Of a stretch of DNA of 64,000 bases, positions 14,937 to 26,795 are shown one piece after another; position 1 is the first letter of the stretch, and every line of letters starts with the position of its first letter. The DNA comes from Cytospora piceicola. Lineage: Eukaryota > Ascomycota > Sordariomycetes > Diaporthales > Cytosporaceae. Location: positions 310,001-374,000 of the forward strand of contig JALQBC010000032.1 of NCBI GenBank assembly GCA_023375675.1, in the 5' to 3' direction. Under the pieces are notes generated by a model. That model ran no database searches. It worked only from the letters and a program-made list of their open reading frames with translations, and had not been told where the DNA came from. The position numbers and the translations under genes are program-made.

Positions 14937-16569
14937 CGAACATTCGAATTAATATAACCGGCTAGTAAACCGGTTGCTAAATTTAAAAAGTAAGCTTACT
15001 AACCGGCTATATCTGTATAGTTACTACTGTATTTAATAACTATTATAGCTATTAGCTATTATTAACAGTTATTTAAAATAACTATTTCGGGATAGGCTAT
15101 AGTCGTGTAACTTACGTTACTAAAATTTATATAAGAAGCTTATAGTATTATTTAATACTATATATTTTTATTATTACCTTTTAATATATATAGAAGTTAT
15201 ATATTTAAGTTATTTAAACTTATACCTTTATATTATATAACGTTCGAGTATTTACTTATATTAGCCTACTTATTCGTTTTTACCTTATAGGCTATCTTTA
15301 AGGCTTGCCTTAGCTACGATACGTATCTCCGCTCTGTTTATATTTAAACTATATAGCTGTTTAACGTATCGCGTTATCTAACGATAATATTTAGTATATA
15401 AGGCGTATATTTTATAAGTATATCGAGATAAATCGCTATCTCTGTCGCTAACGAATACCTTTAAATTAGACTTAAACTTAGATCTAAACTTAGACTAAAA
15501 AACTAACTAACTATTAACTCGATAGGCTAACAGAACTGAAAAGCGAACTAAAAACCTCGACCCTTTTCTTACCGAACCTCGAATAAAAACCCTTTAAACC
15601 GAAAAGAATAAATTAAGATTTATAATACTAAGAGTAAAAGTTTTTTATAATTTACCTTTTAATTAAAAGTAAAGGTTTTCTATAATATACCCTTTAGCGT
15701 TAGTATACCGCTATCTAAATAATATTATAACTAGGCTTTTAGGCTTAAGGATTTAAAGCTCCTTTAAAACGGTATAGTACTTACGCTTATATTTAAAGTT
15801 ACGTTTCTCTTTTTACTATTTTTATCTCTTTTACCGATATATTTTATTTTATAAAATATATATTATTTTATATATATACCGTACTTAGTATAATATAGTT
15901 TAGATAACCGTATATAATATTAAATTAAGACTACTCGGCTATTAAGGCGGTAGTCGTCTTTCTTTTTAGTAGTATAAATAAAGGTGTTATAGTGCCTTCG
16001 ATTATATAGCGCCTTTTAGGCGGATGTCGCTTTTATCGTTCTTTTAATTAGCTATTATAGCTATCATAGCTAAATTAGTCTTAAGGAAAGGTGCTATAGA
16101 TAGCTTAACTAGTTATATGTTCCGGGGCGGACCGACTGTAAAGGTATCGTAGCTATTACTTAAGTAGTTACTACTTAGGTAGTTATATATCTTACGGCGG
16201 ACCGAGTATACGATACACTCCTTCCGTATAGCCTTTCTTACTTAGTATAGCCTAAGCCGACTATAGCGGACCGACCGTAAGATAGACTATAAATATACTA
16301 CCGACACGGCTACGGTTAGATAAATAAAGGACTATTAGGCGTAATAAAAGCTAGACGATTAAGACTCGAAGGCCGAAGGTCGAAGGTCGAGGTCGAGATA
16401 GAGATAGTAATAGCTACGATTAAGACTCGAAGACTGTAAGTCGAAGGCTCGAAGCTAAACTCCAGAGATAAAGTTTTAACTCACGATATATATATCACAC
16501 TCGAGATACACTCTAAAAACAGGTGTTAAACTCGAAAATGCACCCCCGAAACAGTGTCTCAGGAGTTAA

Positions 16570-18573
16570 GACCTGCCGAAAATAGGAAAAAATCGCTCTC
16601 GGTTGACAAGGGCCAGCTCCGGGGAGGGGCTGCGCCACCCGGCGCCCGGGAAGATGAGGCGGCTGTGTGAGACGTACTTTTGTAATGTCGACCCGTTGAT
16701 CAAGATCTTGCACAGGCCGACCATCGAGGAGGCTTTTGACCGGTTCTATTCAAGCCCGGTGAGCAACCCGCTGAGCAGGACGACCGAGGCGCTGTTCTTC
16801 GCCATGTACTTCGCTGCGGTGACGAGTCTACAGCCTGAGAGGTGTCAGGCACTCCTGGGTGAGGACCGCGGGCTGCTGGTCGTGCAGTATCGACAAGCTG
16901 CAGAGTATGCCCTCGCAAGGGCGGACTATCTCAACAGCACCTCGCTGGAAACCTTGCAGGCCTTCACCCTCTACTCTGTAAGTCCCAAAACAAAAACAAA
17001 CACAGCGTAACCATAATGCACTGGCCCCCGGCTAACCACGAAACAGACCTGCCTCCGCAACCACGGCGAGTCTCGCACCTCGTGGGCGCTGCTGGCCCTG
17101 GTCCTCCGCCTCTGCCAGGCCATCGGCATCCACCGGGACAGCGACGGGCTCGCCTTCCCGCCCTACGAGGCGGAGATGCGCCGGAGGCTGTGGTCCCAGG
17201 TCATCGTCCTCGACGTCCGGGCCGCCTCGGACCGGGGCACGGAGCCCATGGTCAGGCAGGACGAGTACAACACCCTGCCGCCCACCAACCTCGACGACTC
17301 GGACTTCGGACCGCGCTCCGCCGCCCCGCTCCCCCGGCTGGCCAGGGAGGGCACCACGGACGTGACCTTCTGCCTCTGCACCTACGAGTGCTCCAACCTC
17401 TTCCTCCACATCCACGGGGCGCGGTCGCGCTTCTCCAAGGCGGGCCACCACGAGGCGGCGGCGTCGTCGTCGTCATCCACCGCCGCCGCCGCCCCGAGGT
17501 CCCTGGTCCAGCAGCAGATGAGCGAGGAGGACCTCGTCCAGCGCATCAAGAAGCTCGAGGCCCAGTTCACCACGCCGCCCTCCCCAGACCCGGGCGGGCG
17601 GGCGGCCGGCCCCCACTTCCAGTCCGCGCTGGCGGCCTCGGTCATCCGCATCGCCTCCCTGACCTACTGGCTCTCGGTGCAGTACCCGTTCCGCGCGCGG
17701 CAGCCGGCCGCCAAGCCGCGCGTGAGCCGCGAGCACATGCTGCAGACGGCCGTGTCCATCCTGGAGCTCGAGGCCCTCGGCGGCCCGGCCGGGCACCGCG
17801 AGCGGTTCTCGTGGTGGCGGGACGGGTACGCGCAGTGGCACGCGCTGGCGGTGGCGCTGGCGGAGCTGTGCGCGCAGACCGAGGGCGCCCTGGTGGACAG
17901 GGCGTGGGGGGTCGTCGAGGGGCTGGCGCCCGTGTTCGGGGACAAGGTGGCCGACGCGCGCGGGGGGGCGCTGTGGAGGCCGATCCGGAAGCTGCTGAGG
18001 AAGGCGAGGGAGAGGAGGGCCGAGGCGCAGATGAGGCGGTTGGGGATCGGCGGGGGTGGTCAGGATGGTCAGGATGGTCAGGGTGGTGGTGGTGCTGAAC
18101 GAGGTCCGGTGCGGGCGCAGAAACACCATCAAGGACACCAGCAGCCCATGACGGGCCTCGCCGTCAACCCACAACCACCACAGTCAACATCAACACCAAC
18201 ACCGTCGGATTATCCAGCAGGAGCCACAGCCAGACGACCTCCACCCAACCCAGCGACGGAAGTCGGCCCGACAGGAATACCACTGGCCCAAGACCTAGGC
18301 GAGGTGCCAGACGTGGGAGAGACTTGGGTGGCCGTGAATGCAAACCCGCAGTCGACGACCATGACGCTGCCTGGTTTGATACTCGCGAACGATCATATCA
18401 ACAACTGGGCGGCGATCGACTTTGGAGATTTAGGAACGCCGCCGTTGGATGTGCCGATGGATGGGACGCAGGATCTAGACATGATGGACTGGACGCACTG
18501 GAACGAGTTCGTCAACGATGCGAGTGTAAGTTTCGATGATGATAAAACCTCGCGGGGTAGCGAGTGTATCTAG
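16570..18573 (+). pseudogene. 5'-truncated fungal-specific transcription factor
   Basis: Exons about 16,570-16,977 and 17,047-18,573; the 69-nt intron starts GTAAGT and joins in phase. The product (at least 640 residues from the last upstream stop) shows the fungal-specific regulatory domain (Fungal_trans type): a YFCNVDPLIKILHRPT segment near its start, then LRNHGESRTSWALLALVLR and an MRRRLWSQVIVLD segment. The C-terminus is acidic and aromatic (LDMMDWTHWNEF), like an activation region. What is missing is the N-terminal Zn2Cys6 cluster and any ATG before the conserved domain. An in-frame TAA lies at 16,567, and upstream DNA is RIP-mutated. The gene was therefore probably cut by a repeat insertion, although an upstream exon beyond my recognition is possible. 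A GTAAGT at about 18,528 could mark a further 3' intron. Confidence 0.75.
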
Positions 18574-19040
18574 GAGACATGGGATCTGTAAATTATGTAG
18601 CATCTTATCCGAACACCCGGGAGCCTTCACAACTGCCCGGAACGGGTGATCTGTAAATTAGCGATACTCCAATCTTTCAAAAAGTCTCACTGTATACATA
18701 GGCAGGCAACGTTTCATTCTCCTTGGGCACATCGCCGGTCAAGAGAATCCAACCGCATGAGGTAAACCACAAACCAACTGCATTGGGGGTATTATGTGGA
18801 CAATAAGTTTGGTGTGACGCGCACGAAATTGTCTGTTATTTTGCATTTCATTCCATTCCTTTTTGCTCATGACCGTTTTTGAGCAGTTGCTAATGACATG
18901 CCGTAATCCCATGGACACCGGGGAACCGTCGGACCGCTTTTGATATCGCCGTCCGTTCGTTGCCGTCACTACCAAAAGCTCTCCTCTACTATCTTGCCAT
19001 GCCCATTGACTCAAGAAAACCAACAACCAAAACCACCAGA
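18574..19040. other. Convergent 3' intergenic region
   Basis: About 470 bp between the ends of the transcription-factor remnant (+) and RPL20 (-). It presumably holds both 3' UTRs. I see no further gene. Confidence 0.6.
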
Positions 19041-20142
19041 TTAGGCGAAGGTCGAGGGACGCTTGGCGCTGAAGACCTTCTTGGTGGAGGCCTTGGGGAC
19101 ACGGTGGGGCAGGGGGAAGGTCAGGTTCTTGGTCAGGAGCTGCTTGATGTAGGGGCGCTTGACGTCGTCGGCCTTCTCGAGCTCAACAACACGGAGAATC
19201 TGGGGTTTCCTGTCAGTTTCATGCGACTCCTCAAAACGATCGCTTTGCCGATTGGGGGGGGGGGGGGCAACATACGTGGATGGACCTGAAGCGGGCACGG
19301 TGGCGGGCGGCCATGTCCTGGTAGAGAGCCTCGACAGCCTCAGTGCGGGACATCTCGCGGTACTCCTTGTACATGTTGTGGGTACCGGAGCGCGAGTCGT
19401 ATCGGAGCCAGACACCGAAGTTCTTGACCTTCAGGGGGTGCTTCTCGGCAATCTGTAAAATCATGGTTAATAAGATAAGTTACCGTTGTTTTTGCATTGC
19501 TCCTCCTCCTCATGTCGCCTGGATTTGTCTTCCCGTGGTCACAGTGATTACACATACCACGTTGATGCTGACGATCTCACCAGTGGCCTTCTTGACCTTC
19601 TTGAGACCGCGCATGAAGTACCAGTATCGCGACTTGGCAACAACCTCGTTGGGGGCAAAGATCCGCATGCGGTACAGAGCCGGGGTGGGGTTGGTCTCTG
19701 TTGGCAGATGACGGCCAATGACCTGGTACTCCTGAAGACGACCTGATGGTGACAATGTTAGCCGGCTGAACCATCTTGCTGAGCATCCATCGAAGATCCT
19801 GGAGAGCGAATGTCGAGTCGGAAGGCCGAGTGCAGTTCTGGTCGTGGGTCGTAGGTCGATTCTTCATGCTCTCAACGGGTCGGTCCACCCTCACGTCGCT
19901 CGTGGGTCGTTGAAGCATCTATTTATGCTAATTCGTTCGGGGGATTTTGCCGAGTTGCATGGGCGATCGCAGTTCGGAAGTCGCTTTCCCAATCCTTTCG
20001 AGTTTCCAAGCGCTCAATCCTTCATAGTGCGTCGTCCACCATGTCGTTGGTGGCATTCGTTGTTGTCGATATTGGTTGTCGGCCACGAATTTTCGCTCCC
20101 AGGATTCGATTCGAGAAAAGGACAGGAAGGTTGCTTACCCAT
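19041..20142 (-). CDS. rpl20: 60S ribosomal protein L20 (eL20)
   Basis: Component of the large cytosolic ribosomal subunit (yeast Rpl20, human RPL18A). Exons on the minus strand: 20,142-20,139, 19,742-19,558, 19,452-19,276 and 19,199-19,041, giving 174 aa, the usual fungal length. The first exon is only ATGG; the next supplies GT so that the protein starts [15 protein letters not shown]. Diagnostic segments are [63 protein letters not shown] and the end [12 protein letters not shown]. Intron 1 is long (396 nt), as often seen in ribosomal protein genes. Intron 3 carries a 14-base poly-C tract (sense strand) 8 nt after its donor. The tiny first exon is inferred from the splice signal and frame; the remainder is certain. 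Confidence 0.96.
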
Positions 20143-20657
20143 CTGCGCAAAGAATGTCAGTATTGATGCGATAGTCGGTCAGTCTCGATCGGCTATACTC
20201 ACTTTGATTGATTTCGTCGTCCTTTTTGAGGTTGATGGTTGACTGAGTTAGTAGAAGAGATTCCCAAGCGCAGCAAGTTTGTCGAGAAAATTTCGGGGCG
20301 ATTCAAAGATTGATTTTTGGTGGTGGTGCCCTAGCGTTCTGATTGGTGCAATTATTGATCCACTCTTTTGATGCCTAAAACTCGAGGCAAGAATGTGCAC
20401 GGTGCAACGGCTCGGCTGCCAGCTGGCAGAAATGGCAAACAGCTGGGCACCTACCTCTTCATTCTCGACAGGGGAGCTCTTTCCGCGACTGAAGACGCCG
20501 TCAGCATACTCAAGGCAAACAAGTGCTTGCTGAAGTACATAAGTCACTTTTACCCTACAAGTGAGTGCTGTGTCAATCGAAGCGTCGTTTTCTTCCACTT
20601 TTCTTTATCACAGCTTGTCGACACGATTAGCCTCAATAGTTTTGTGCCAGTTCGACC
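20143..20657. promoter_or_regulatory. Divergent promoter of RPL20 and CSN12-like gene
   Basis: 515 bp separate the two start codons, so one intergenic region serves both genes. I found no clear TATA box. The open stretch at 20,368-20,640 is more likely 5' UTR or promoter than coding. Confidence 0.6.
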
Positions 20658-22387
20658 ATGGACTTCATCTTCCAGGACTTCAGCACAGCCGTTGCAGAGG
20701 GTAACGGCTATCAGCTAGCTCAGACCCTTTCACCCGATCTGCCTCCAGAGACCCTGAAGATCATATGGAAGAGCACAAACCACCACGACGCCAAAAGCTA
20801 CATTCGACGCAACCTCAAAAATGTCACATCGCCACTGAGAGTTCCAACGGATGAGATTGATGCCTGGACCGATGTGTACCTCTCCTACTGGAAAGCCGCA
20901 GGCGCAATCCTCGCGGTCCAGCGTGAGATTGTTGTTCCGGGAAGACCCTCTTGGGGTAACGTGTACGAGGCGTGGAAGGAGATGACACTCTTGCTGAAAC
21001 GCGGTTATCAAAACTTTGGGTTCGGTGCCTGGACCATACCATGCCTCTACGCGGCCGGGAAGTACCTGCGAGTGTTCGCCATCAAAGCTGATGGTGAGCG
21101 GGGGGCGAATTCGGCAGATCAGGCAGCAGCTGTCTTTGGAGATGACTTCGACCCGGAGATGGAGGCGCACCAGAAGTTGGAGGATTGCGCCCGGCACCTC
21201 AACGGGCTGTTTTCCCTCTGTCTGACTGACCGGTGAGTGCAGATCGCCCAACTATTTGCTTGACAGGCTGAGCTGACGCATGTATCCAGGGCGCCGATTG
21301 AGGATTCGAGGATATGGGGCATTTACTACATTATCAACCTCCTTTTCAAGACATATTTCAAGCTGAACCAGGCGAGCCTAAGCAGAACAATCCTCAAGAA
21401 CTTGCGTGCTTACCAGGGGAAAATGCCACAACTGGACCAGTTCCCCAAGTCTCAGCAAGTCACCTTCAAGTACTACGAGGGTGTTCTATTCTTTCTCGAG
21501 GAAAACTATGTAGAGGTACGGCTTTCATTTTCGATGTGGGAAAGTGTTACTAATATTATAATAGGCCGAGAACCGTCTGGCAGAAGCCTTAGCAATCTGC
21601 CATAAAGATGCTCTGAGGAACAAGGAGTGAGTCAACCTGCAAGAAACATCAGGGAAATTCAGGACTGACCAGGGTGTAGGCTGATCTTGACTTACCTTAT
21701 CCCATGTCACCTTCTCACAACCCATACCCTCCCAACACAGGAATTGCTGAGGCCGTACCCCCATTTGCAGAAGATCTTCCTGCCTCTGGCTCAATGCATC
21801 AAGAAAGGCGACTTGCATGCCTTTGACGAAGCCTTGAAAGAAGGTGAGGATGAGTTCGTCAAACGACGGATCTACCTACCGCTCGAGCGAGCCCATGATA
21901 CCTGTTTGCGCAACCTTCTGCGGAAAACTTTCCTCGCGGGCGGTTTCGAGGAGTCTTCGACAGCTGATGCCCCTGTCCGCCGGACGAGGATCCCGCTAGT
22001 CGAGTTTACGGCTGCCCTCAGCTTGGGCAACAAGCAACAGACTGATTCAGACGAAGTCGAGTGCCAGATTGCTAATATGATCTACAAGGTAAGTCGAAGC
22101 TCGGTATCTGTTGAACGTGTCATGTGGCTAGCATCTTTTGTAACCCGTGGAATGCCTTTCCCTCTTGGTCTTGCTGTGTACTGCAGCGTGGGGCGCCTTG
22201 GACGTTCTACCTTTCTTTCACAGTCCCGAACTTCATTTCTAGAGGCAAAAACTGGCAGAGATTGAATATGTGTGGAAGCTAACGAGTTGTCTACCTATAG
22301 GGTCTGATGAAGGGGTACATTGCCCGAGAAAAGCAGTTCGTCGTCGTTAGCAAGAAGGGTGATGCCTTCCCTGGTACAGGGGTCTGA
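20658..22387 (+). CDS. csn12: CSN12/Thp3-like PCI-domain protein
   Basis: Five exons: 20,658-21,232, 21,290-21,515, 21,565-21,626, 21,680-22,088 and 22,301-22,387, giving 452 aa. The family (protein CSN12 homologue, related to Thp1/PCID2) is a PCI-domain subunit linked to the COP9 signalosome and, in yeast, to Thp3-Csn12 mRNA processing. Diagnostic segments are [50 protein letters not shown] and the C-terminal PCI winged-helix part [53 protein letters not shown]. All introns have GT-AG ends and phases join; intron 2 has a TACTAAT-like branch site. Length and order fit the family. Confidence 0.92.
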
Positions 22388-24277
22388 GTCTTGTAGGATG
22401 CCAGTACATGTACTTCTTCTATCCCATTGCTTCCTCTGACGGAACATGAAAGATGCAGCGGCGTATGGAGACTTGGGATTGACTAGCAACAACTTGTGTC
22501 CTGGAGGAATGGCAAGGTGCATCATCAAGATGCTGCCCGCTCAAGACTCCTGATAGGGGAAGGCCTCGGCGGTGCATCCCATTGTTTGCATCGCATGATT
22601 ACCATCTACTGATCCCCAACGATCCAAAACCGAAAGGCCCGGGGACTCATTTACATGTCCACTGCTGGCGTTGCAAGAGAGACGGAGTCCTGAAGTGCTC
22701 ACTTCTGGGAAGCATAGCGCAGTCAAAATACCATTCAATTCGCCCAATTCATCCATTGGCCTGGGGCAGAATTGGAATGAAAAGTGCAGGAACACGCCTT
22801 ACCCAAGGACCCATTCAACTTGGCGACAGCCAGCCTTACCCTTATAAACAAGACCATTCCTAGTTCTCTCACCGGGCGGTAGTATAGTGGTAAAGGCGCT
22901 TCGCTCTTACCAATATACCCGCCCTGGACGCCTGAGTTCGATTACCTGTTCCACCCAATGTTAACCCTCTGAGGCCTGGGTGAAGCTCCCCTCTCGGGAG
23001 AGAGATGTAGGCCGCGCAATTGCGCGGCTGAACTCTTTTTGCCTTCCTTCTATTTTATTGTTCATGTTTGTCATTATCTTTATGTGGTGTATTGTGTTTT
23101 TTGGTGTTCTCTTCTCCAAGTCCAGTTCTTGCGCACGTGCTACGGGTGTCTGTGATACCATCCCCGACAGCCCGATCCGCATGGGCATTCACGGCACCGT
23201 GAACAGGTGTGAACGGGACCGAGGTGGGAAAGGGGCAGAGATGCATTTACCCGCATAAGACTTCCCTTATCGCGTGAGTCATCCTGCGGGCTGTCTGGGT
23301 AGCTCGAGCGGACGGCGGGATGTGACAGACCACTGATGGTGAGGTTTCTTACCACGTGTGACTATGTCTGTGTGCGTGCGTACGCCCGGTGTGGGTGTGT
23401 CTCGGGATCACGGCTTCATTGCTGCAATTGGCGAATCACTGCATTTCGTTAGGTGGGTGAAACTAGAAAACGGTGATCCTTCAGAATTTAACATGAGCAG
23501 GGTGTATTCCTTAGTTCACCATGTCAGTATCACACACAACTTCAAGGCCAGTCTGCTATTATAAGAAGTAGATTGTATTTCCATATACTCTGGCTCTTCG
23601 ACAAGACCATGAGATCTCTAGAGACCAGCCAGAGCAATAGTCTGTAAATGAGTGTCAAGAAGTGTTGATAATACATCCACCCGTCTTTTCGCTTTTCAGT
23701 CTGCCGGTTGATACCTTCAATCTCCTTCAAGAGATAACCCATTTTCCTTCCTGTTAAAGGCCCTGCCGTTGAGAAATTGAGAGTGATAATGAAGTGCTCA
23801 ACGGCCAGGCATAAAGTAAACCCACCCAGTCTTGAAGTCTAATTCCCATGCTATTCAATTTCGTCGTCTTCCGTCGTGTGCCTTCCATCAAAATAAAATG
23901 GGTAGTAATACAGTTCCTTGAGAATGGAACGTGGGAAAACCCAGATAATCCTCAATCCGCAGATCCGGTAACGCCAAAAATAAGAAAAAGAAACTCCCTT
24001 GCACTCTCGCCTGTCTAGGGTCCTTGAGATGCAGATTTCCAGACCGACAATACATGTAAAGAGCAGCATAAAAACATCAAAAGGCCCATGGCCAAGAATA
24101 GGAAACCATTACTCATCAAATCCAAGCAGTGACATGATGCTGAAGGGGGGGTATTCTTTTTGGTAGGGTTTTCCAAACACAAACTGAGGAGGGTATTGAA
24201 GATCAACAACCAAAGAAAAATTCAAGAAGATGAGAAACACAAAATCGGAGGTGATAGAAAGGAGCAAACACAACATC
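22388..24277. other. Intergenic region with one tRNA-like sequence
   Basis: About 1.9 kb between CSN12 (+) and the BTB gene (-), both pointing inwards. Apart from the tRNA-like element at 22,874-22,956 I see no gene; short open frames here lack family signatures. Confidence 0.5.
22874..22956 (+). tRNA. tRNA-like sequence with boxes A and B (possible pseudo-tRNA)
   Basis: TAGTATAGTGG fits the box A consensus and GAGTTCGATTACC resembles box B about 45 bases on. The ends GGGCGGT and TTCCACCC pair at 5 of 7 positions, so an acceptor stem is partly possible. TTATAAACAAG lies about 25 bp upstream, where fungal tRNA genes often carry a TATA-like element. However, the T stem pairs poorly and I cannot place an anticodon without an intron. 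It may be a decayed Asp/Gly-type tRNA or an intron-containing one. Confidence 0.4.
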
Positions 24278-25211
24278 CTAGAGGAACCGGTTGCTCCGCG
24301 GCGTGGTCTGCGCGCTGGACGACGACACATCATCGACGTGGTTGCACAGCGCAACGAACAGGTCAAAGAACAGCTGGGTGCCGCCGTTGAACATCTCGAG
24401 CTGCATGGTGCCGCTGCGCTTGAAGGTGGAGCGGCTGCGGATGATGAGGGCGAGGTAGTGGGCGCGCAGCTTGGAGTCGGTGTCGGGCGTGTTGGCGTAG
24501 GCGAAGCGCGCCGACGCCAGGATGGTGCTGCACTGGATGCCCGACTGCAGCCCCTGCTTGCGCAGCGCGACGCGCTTGAGCTCCTCGAGCCCGTACCTGT
24601 CGGCGGCGCAGTAGATGACCGTGTCCTTGAGGAGCGGCCCGCTGGCCGAGTCCTGGTGGTAGACGGTGGACTCGACCGAGACGCGGGCGTCGTCCCCGGC
24701 CGCCTGCTCGAGCTCCCACGAGTTCCGCCTCTTGTTGTGCACGAGCCGGGGGAAGTAGTCCCCCTTGTAGAGGTATTCGAGGACGGACGAGAAGATCTCG
24801 GGCGACTCGTCCGGGAGGGCGATGCGTCTGGTGGGGTCGGTGTATTGGTCGCTCTTCAGGGAGTTGGCGAAGTAGGGTGAGTGGCAGAGGACATGTTCGT
24901 GAGCGGCAAAGATGCGATGCTCGTGGCCGATGACGAGAGTCACGATGGGACTAACACCACTGCATGTGGAATTGTTGTCAGGAAGACTGCCATGAGATGA
25001 CTGAAATATATAGAAGTACCTACCTTGATCCCACAATTGGGGAAGAGTCGGTAGTTGATGCAATCGTTGCAGTCGTTGCAGTCGCTGCTCGGCGACGAGG
25101 TTCATGACGACGCTTGGAGATGCCGGATTCTTTGCTGAATGACAAGCTCGGCTTTACTGTTTTAGAGCTCTTGGTGAAACTCTGCTTGGTTGAACTCCCC
25201 CTTGAGAACAT
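24278..25211 (-). CDS. BTB/POZ-domain protein
   Basis: Exons 25,211-25,024 and 24,959-24,278, 289 aa; the 64-nt intron starts GTAGGT and ends TGCAG. After a basic, Ser-rich N-terminus (about 60 residues) comes a BTB fold: SGVSPIVTLVIGHEHRIFAAHEHVLCHSPYFANSL, then IALPDESPEIFSSVLEYLYKGDY. A helical region follows (YCAADRYGLEELKRVALRKQG). BTB domains mediate dimerisation and often link substrates to cullin-3 ligases. Fungi have many such short BTB proteins with no known role, and no kelch, MATH or zinc-finger partner domain is seen here, so the target is unknown. Confidence 0.88.
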
Positions 25212-26795
25212 TTTGACCCTCCCTCCTCTCCAGTTTCATCGATCGCGGTGCGGATTTCAGACCGTCGCTCGCGTCAATGAGGTGCGAATGGAAGACAGAG
25301 TCTTCGGACCCAAATAAGGTCCGTGTTGGACAATGCAGCAAAAATCAAGATAATGGAAATGAGGTTGGCTGAAATGGAAGAGAACGAAACTGTGATGGAT
25401 TGAATGGTTTTGAGGATGGTCGGATGGATAGAAGGACCTACCTCAGGCAGAATGAAAGAGGGACATGAAATCCTGCTCGCACTCGCGAGGCAGAGGGGAG
25501 GCAGCGTCAGCTTTATATACTTTTCTCGGGTCGTATTCTGTATCGGGCTGTGATCAGTGCCATGCCTGGGTTGCCTCCAAGGTAAACCTGGCTTTGGTGA
25601 TAAGACGCGAAAACGTCCGAGCCAACCCGCGTCGCGGGAGAGACGAGGTACTTGGGTACGAGCGCGTTCTGGATGCGTCTGCACGTGATCTACTTATGGG
25701 GCTGTATCAAGCAGCCAGTTTTGATTGGCCCAGGGCCTCGGTGAACAAAGACTCATCCGTCCAAGTGTGACACTTGGAGATTGGTGAGTAACATTTGGGC
25801 TGGGTAGGACAGGGTAGGCTCTAATGCAAGGGATGGTAGCTGAATCCCACGCTGAGAAGGGGGCCGCTGATAGGGGGACTTTCAGCACCAACGCGGGCAG
25901 ACTCGGGGCGAGGCTGACTGAGTTCAGTGCTTGTGGAGTGATATGTACCACCCACCATCCGCCGTTTGCCTTCTTTTCACAAGGTGACGGAGCATATATG
26001 AGTACCGGTTATCTGCCCCTTTCTAGGGTCTCGGATGGCAATGGCGTCTTACATATTATCTAGAAACACTTTTTCATGGTTCGAAGTTCACTACTGGGGG
26101 CTGTTTTGCTGTCCCCTTTTGGAGTGGTCATATCTTCTCCGAGACATTTGCTGTTGCCACTCCATACTCACTCTCCTCTTATCTGCAAAGCGAATTTCCT
26201 GGAATATCAAACACGGCGCTCGCGAGAGACTCCGCGTATGCTTCGCTGGATACTGACGTGGTTGGCCCGGACGTTTCATGTGATGCCCAATTTCCTGTTT
26301 GACGTCGAAGGAACTCGTGAATCTGCAAAGAGACAAACAAGTACATCTACCGGTAGGAGGTACGTCCTATTGCGACTGTTCCTTCTTCTGATCATTTGCT
26401 TCAGAAGGAGAAGCACGCCAACGGCCTGAATTCCAGCACCACTCACGGAAACACATTGCTAGCCACGCGGGGACTGCCATATCGAGACGAAGTTGCCTCC
26501 TTGACGCAGGCACTGGAGTAAGGTATCCCAGCATGTCATAGTCATTGATTTCCTACCTCGTAGACTTAGACAACTCCAAGTCTTCCCAGATCCTTCCAAA
26601 GCTCCAGAAACTGACTGGCAGGCATCCCCAACCATCAATGTTCGAAATTCACTGCTGCAGGGTTTACCAAACAGCCTGTCGACGTCCTTTCCCAAGTATT
26701 TTTTCAGGCCACAAGATGTTGTTGAATCCTGTCAAGCTGTCAAGCCCCAGTCAAAGAAGGTCGCTGGCTCTCTCGAGGCTGTCCTGGAACCATGC
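25212..26795. other. Intergenic, BTB gene promoter side
   Basis: About 1.6 kb upstream of the BTB gene and downstream of the 821-aa gene (both minus). A 117-codon open frame at 26,076 has a hydrophobic start but no other support. No gene is called. Confidence 0.45.
25509..25519 (-). promoter_or_regulatory. TATA-like box of the BTB gene
   Basis: On the minus strand GTATATAAAGC lies about 300 bp before the BTB start codon, in the right orientation for a core promoter with a moderate 5' UTR. Confidence 0.35.

Larger units (their letters stand above)
1..16500. repeat. AT-rich RIP-mutated repeat block
   Basis: The block reads as AT-rich sequence (18 of the first 60 bases are G or C) in which CpA and TpG are almost missing while TpA is everywhere; CpG is retained. 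That pattern is the footprint of repeat-induced point mutation, which converts CpA to TpA on both strands of duplicated DNA in many Pezizomycotina. No intact gene is visible: every frame is broken by TAA/TAG, and the one 79-codon open stretch at 1,549-1,788 looks like chance. Tandem repeats and decayed frames inside are listed separately. The block stops sharply near 16,500, where CA/TG dinucleotides and GC-rich coding sequence resume. It is probably a set of dead transposable elements, but I could not assign any family. Confidence 0.9.
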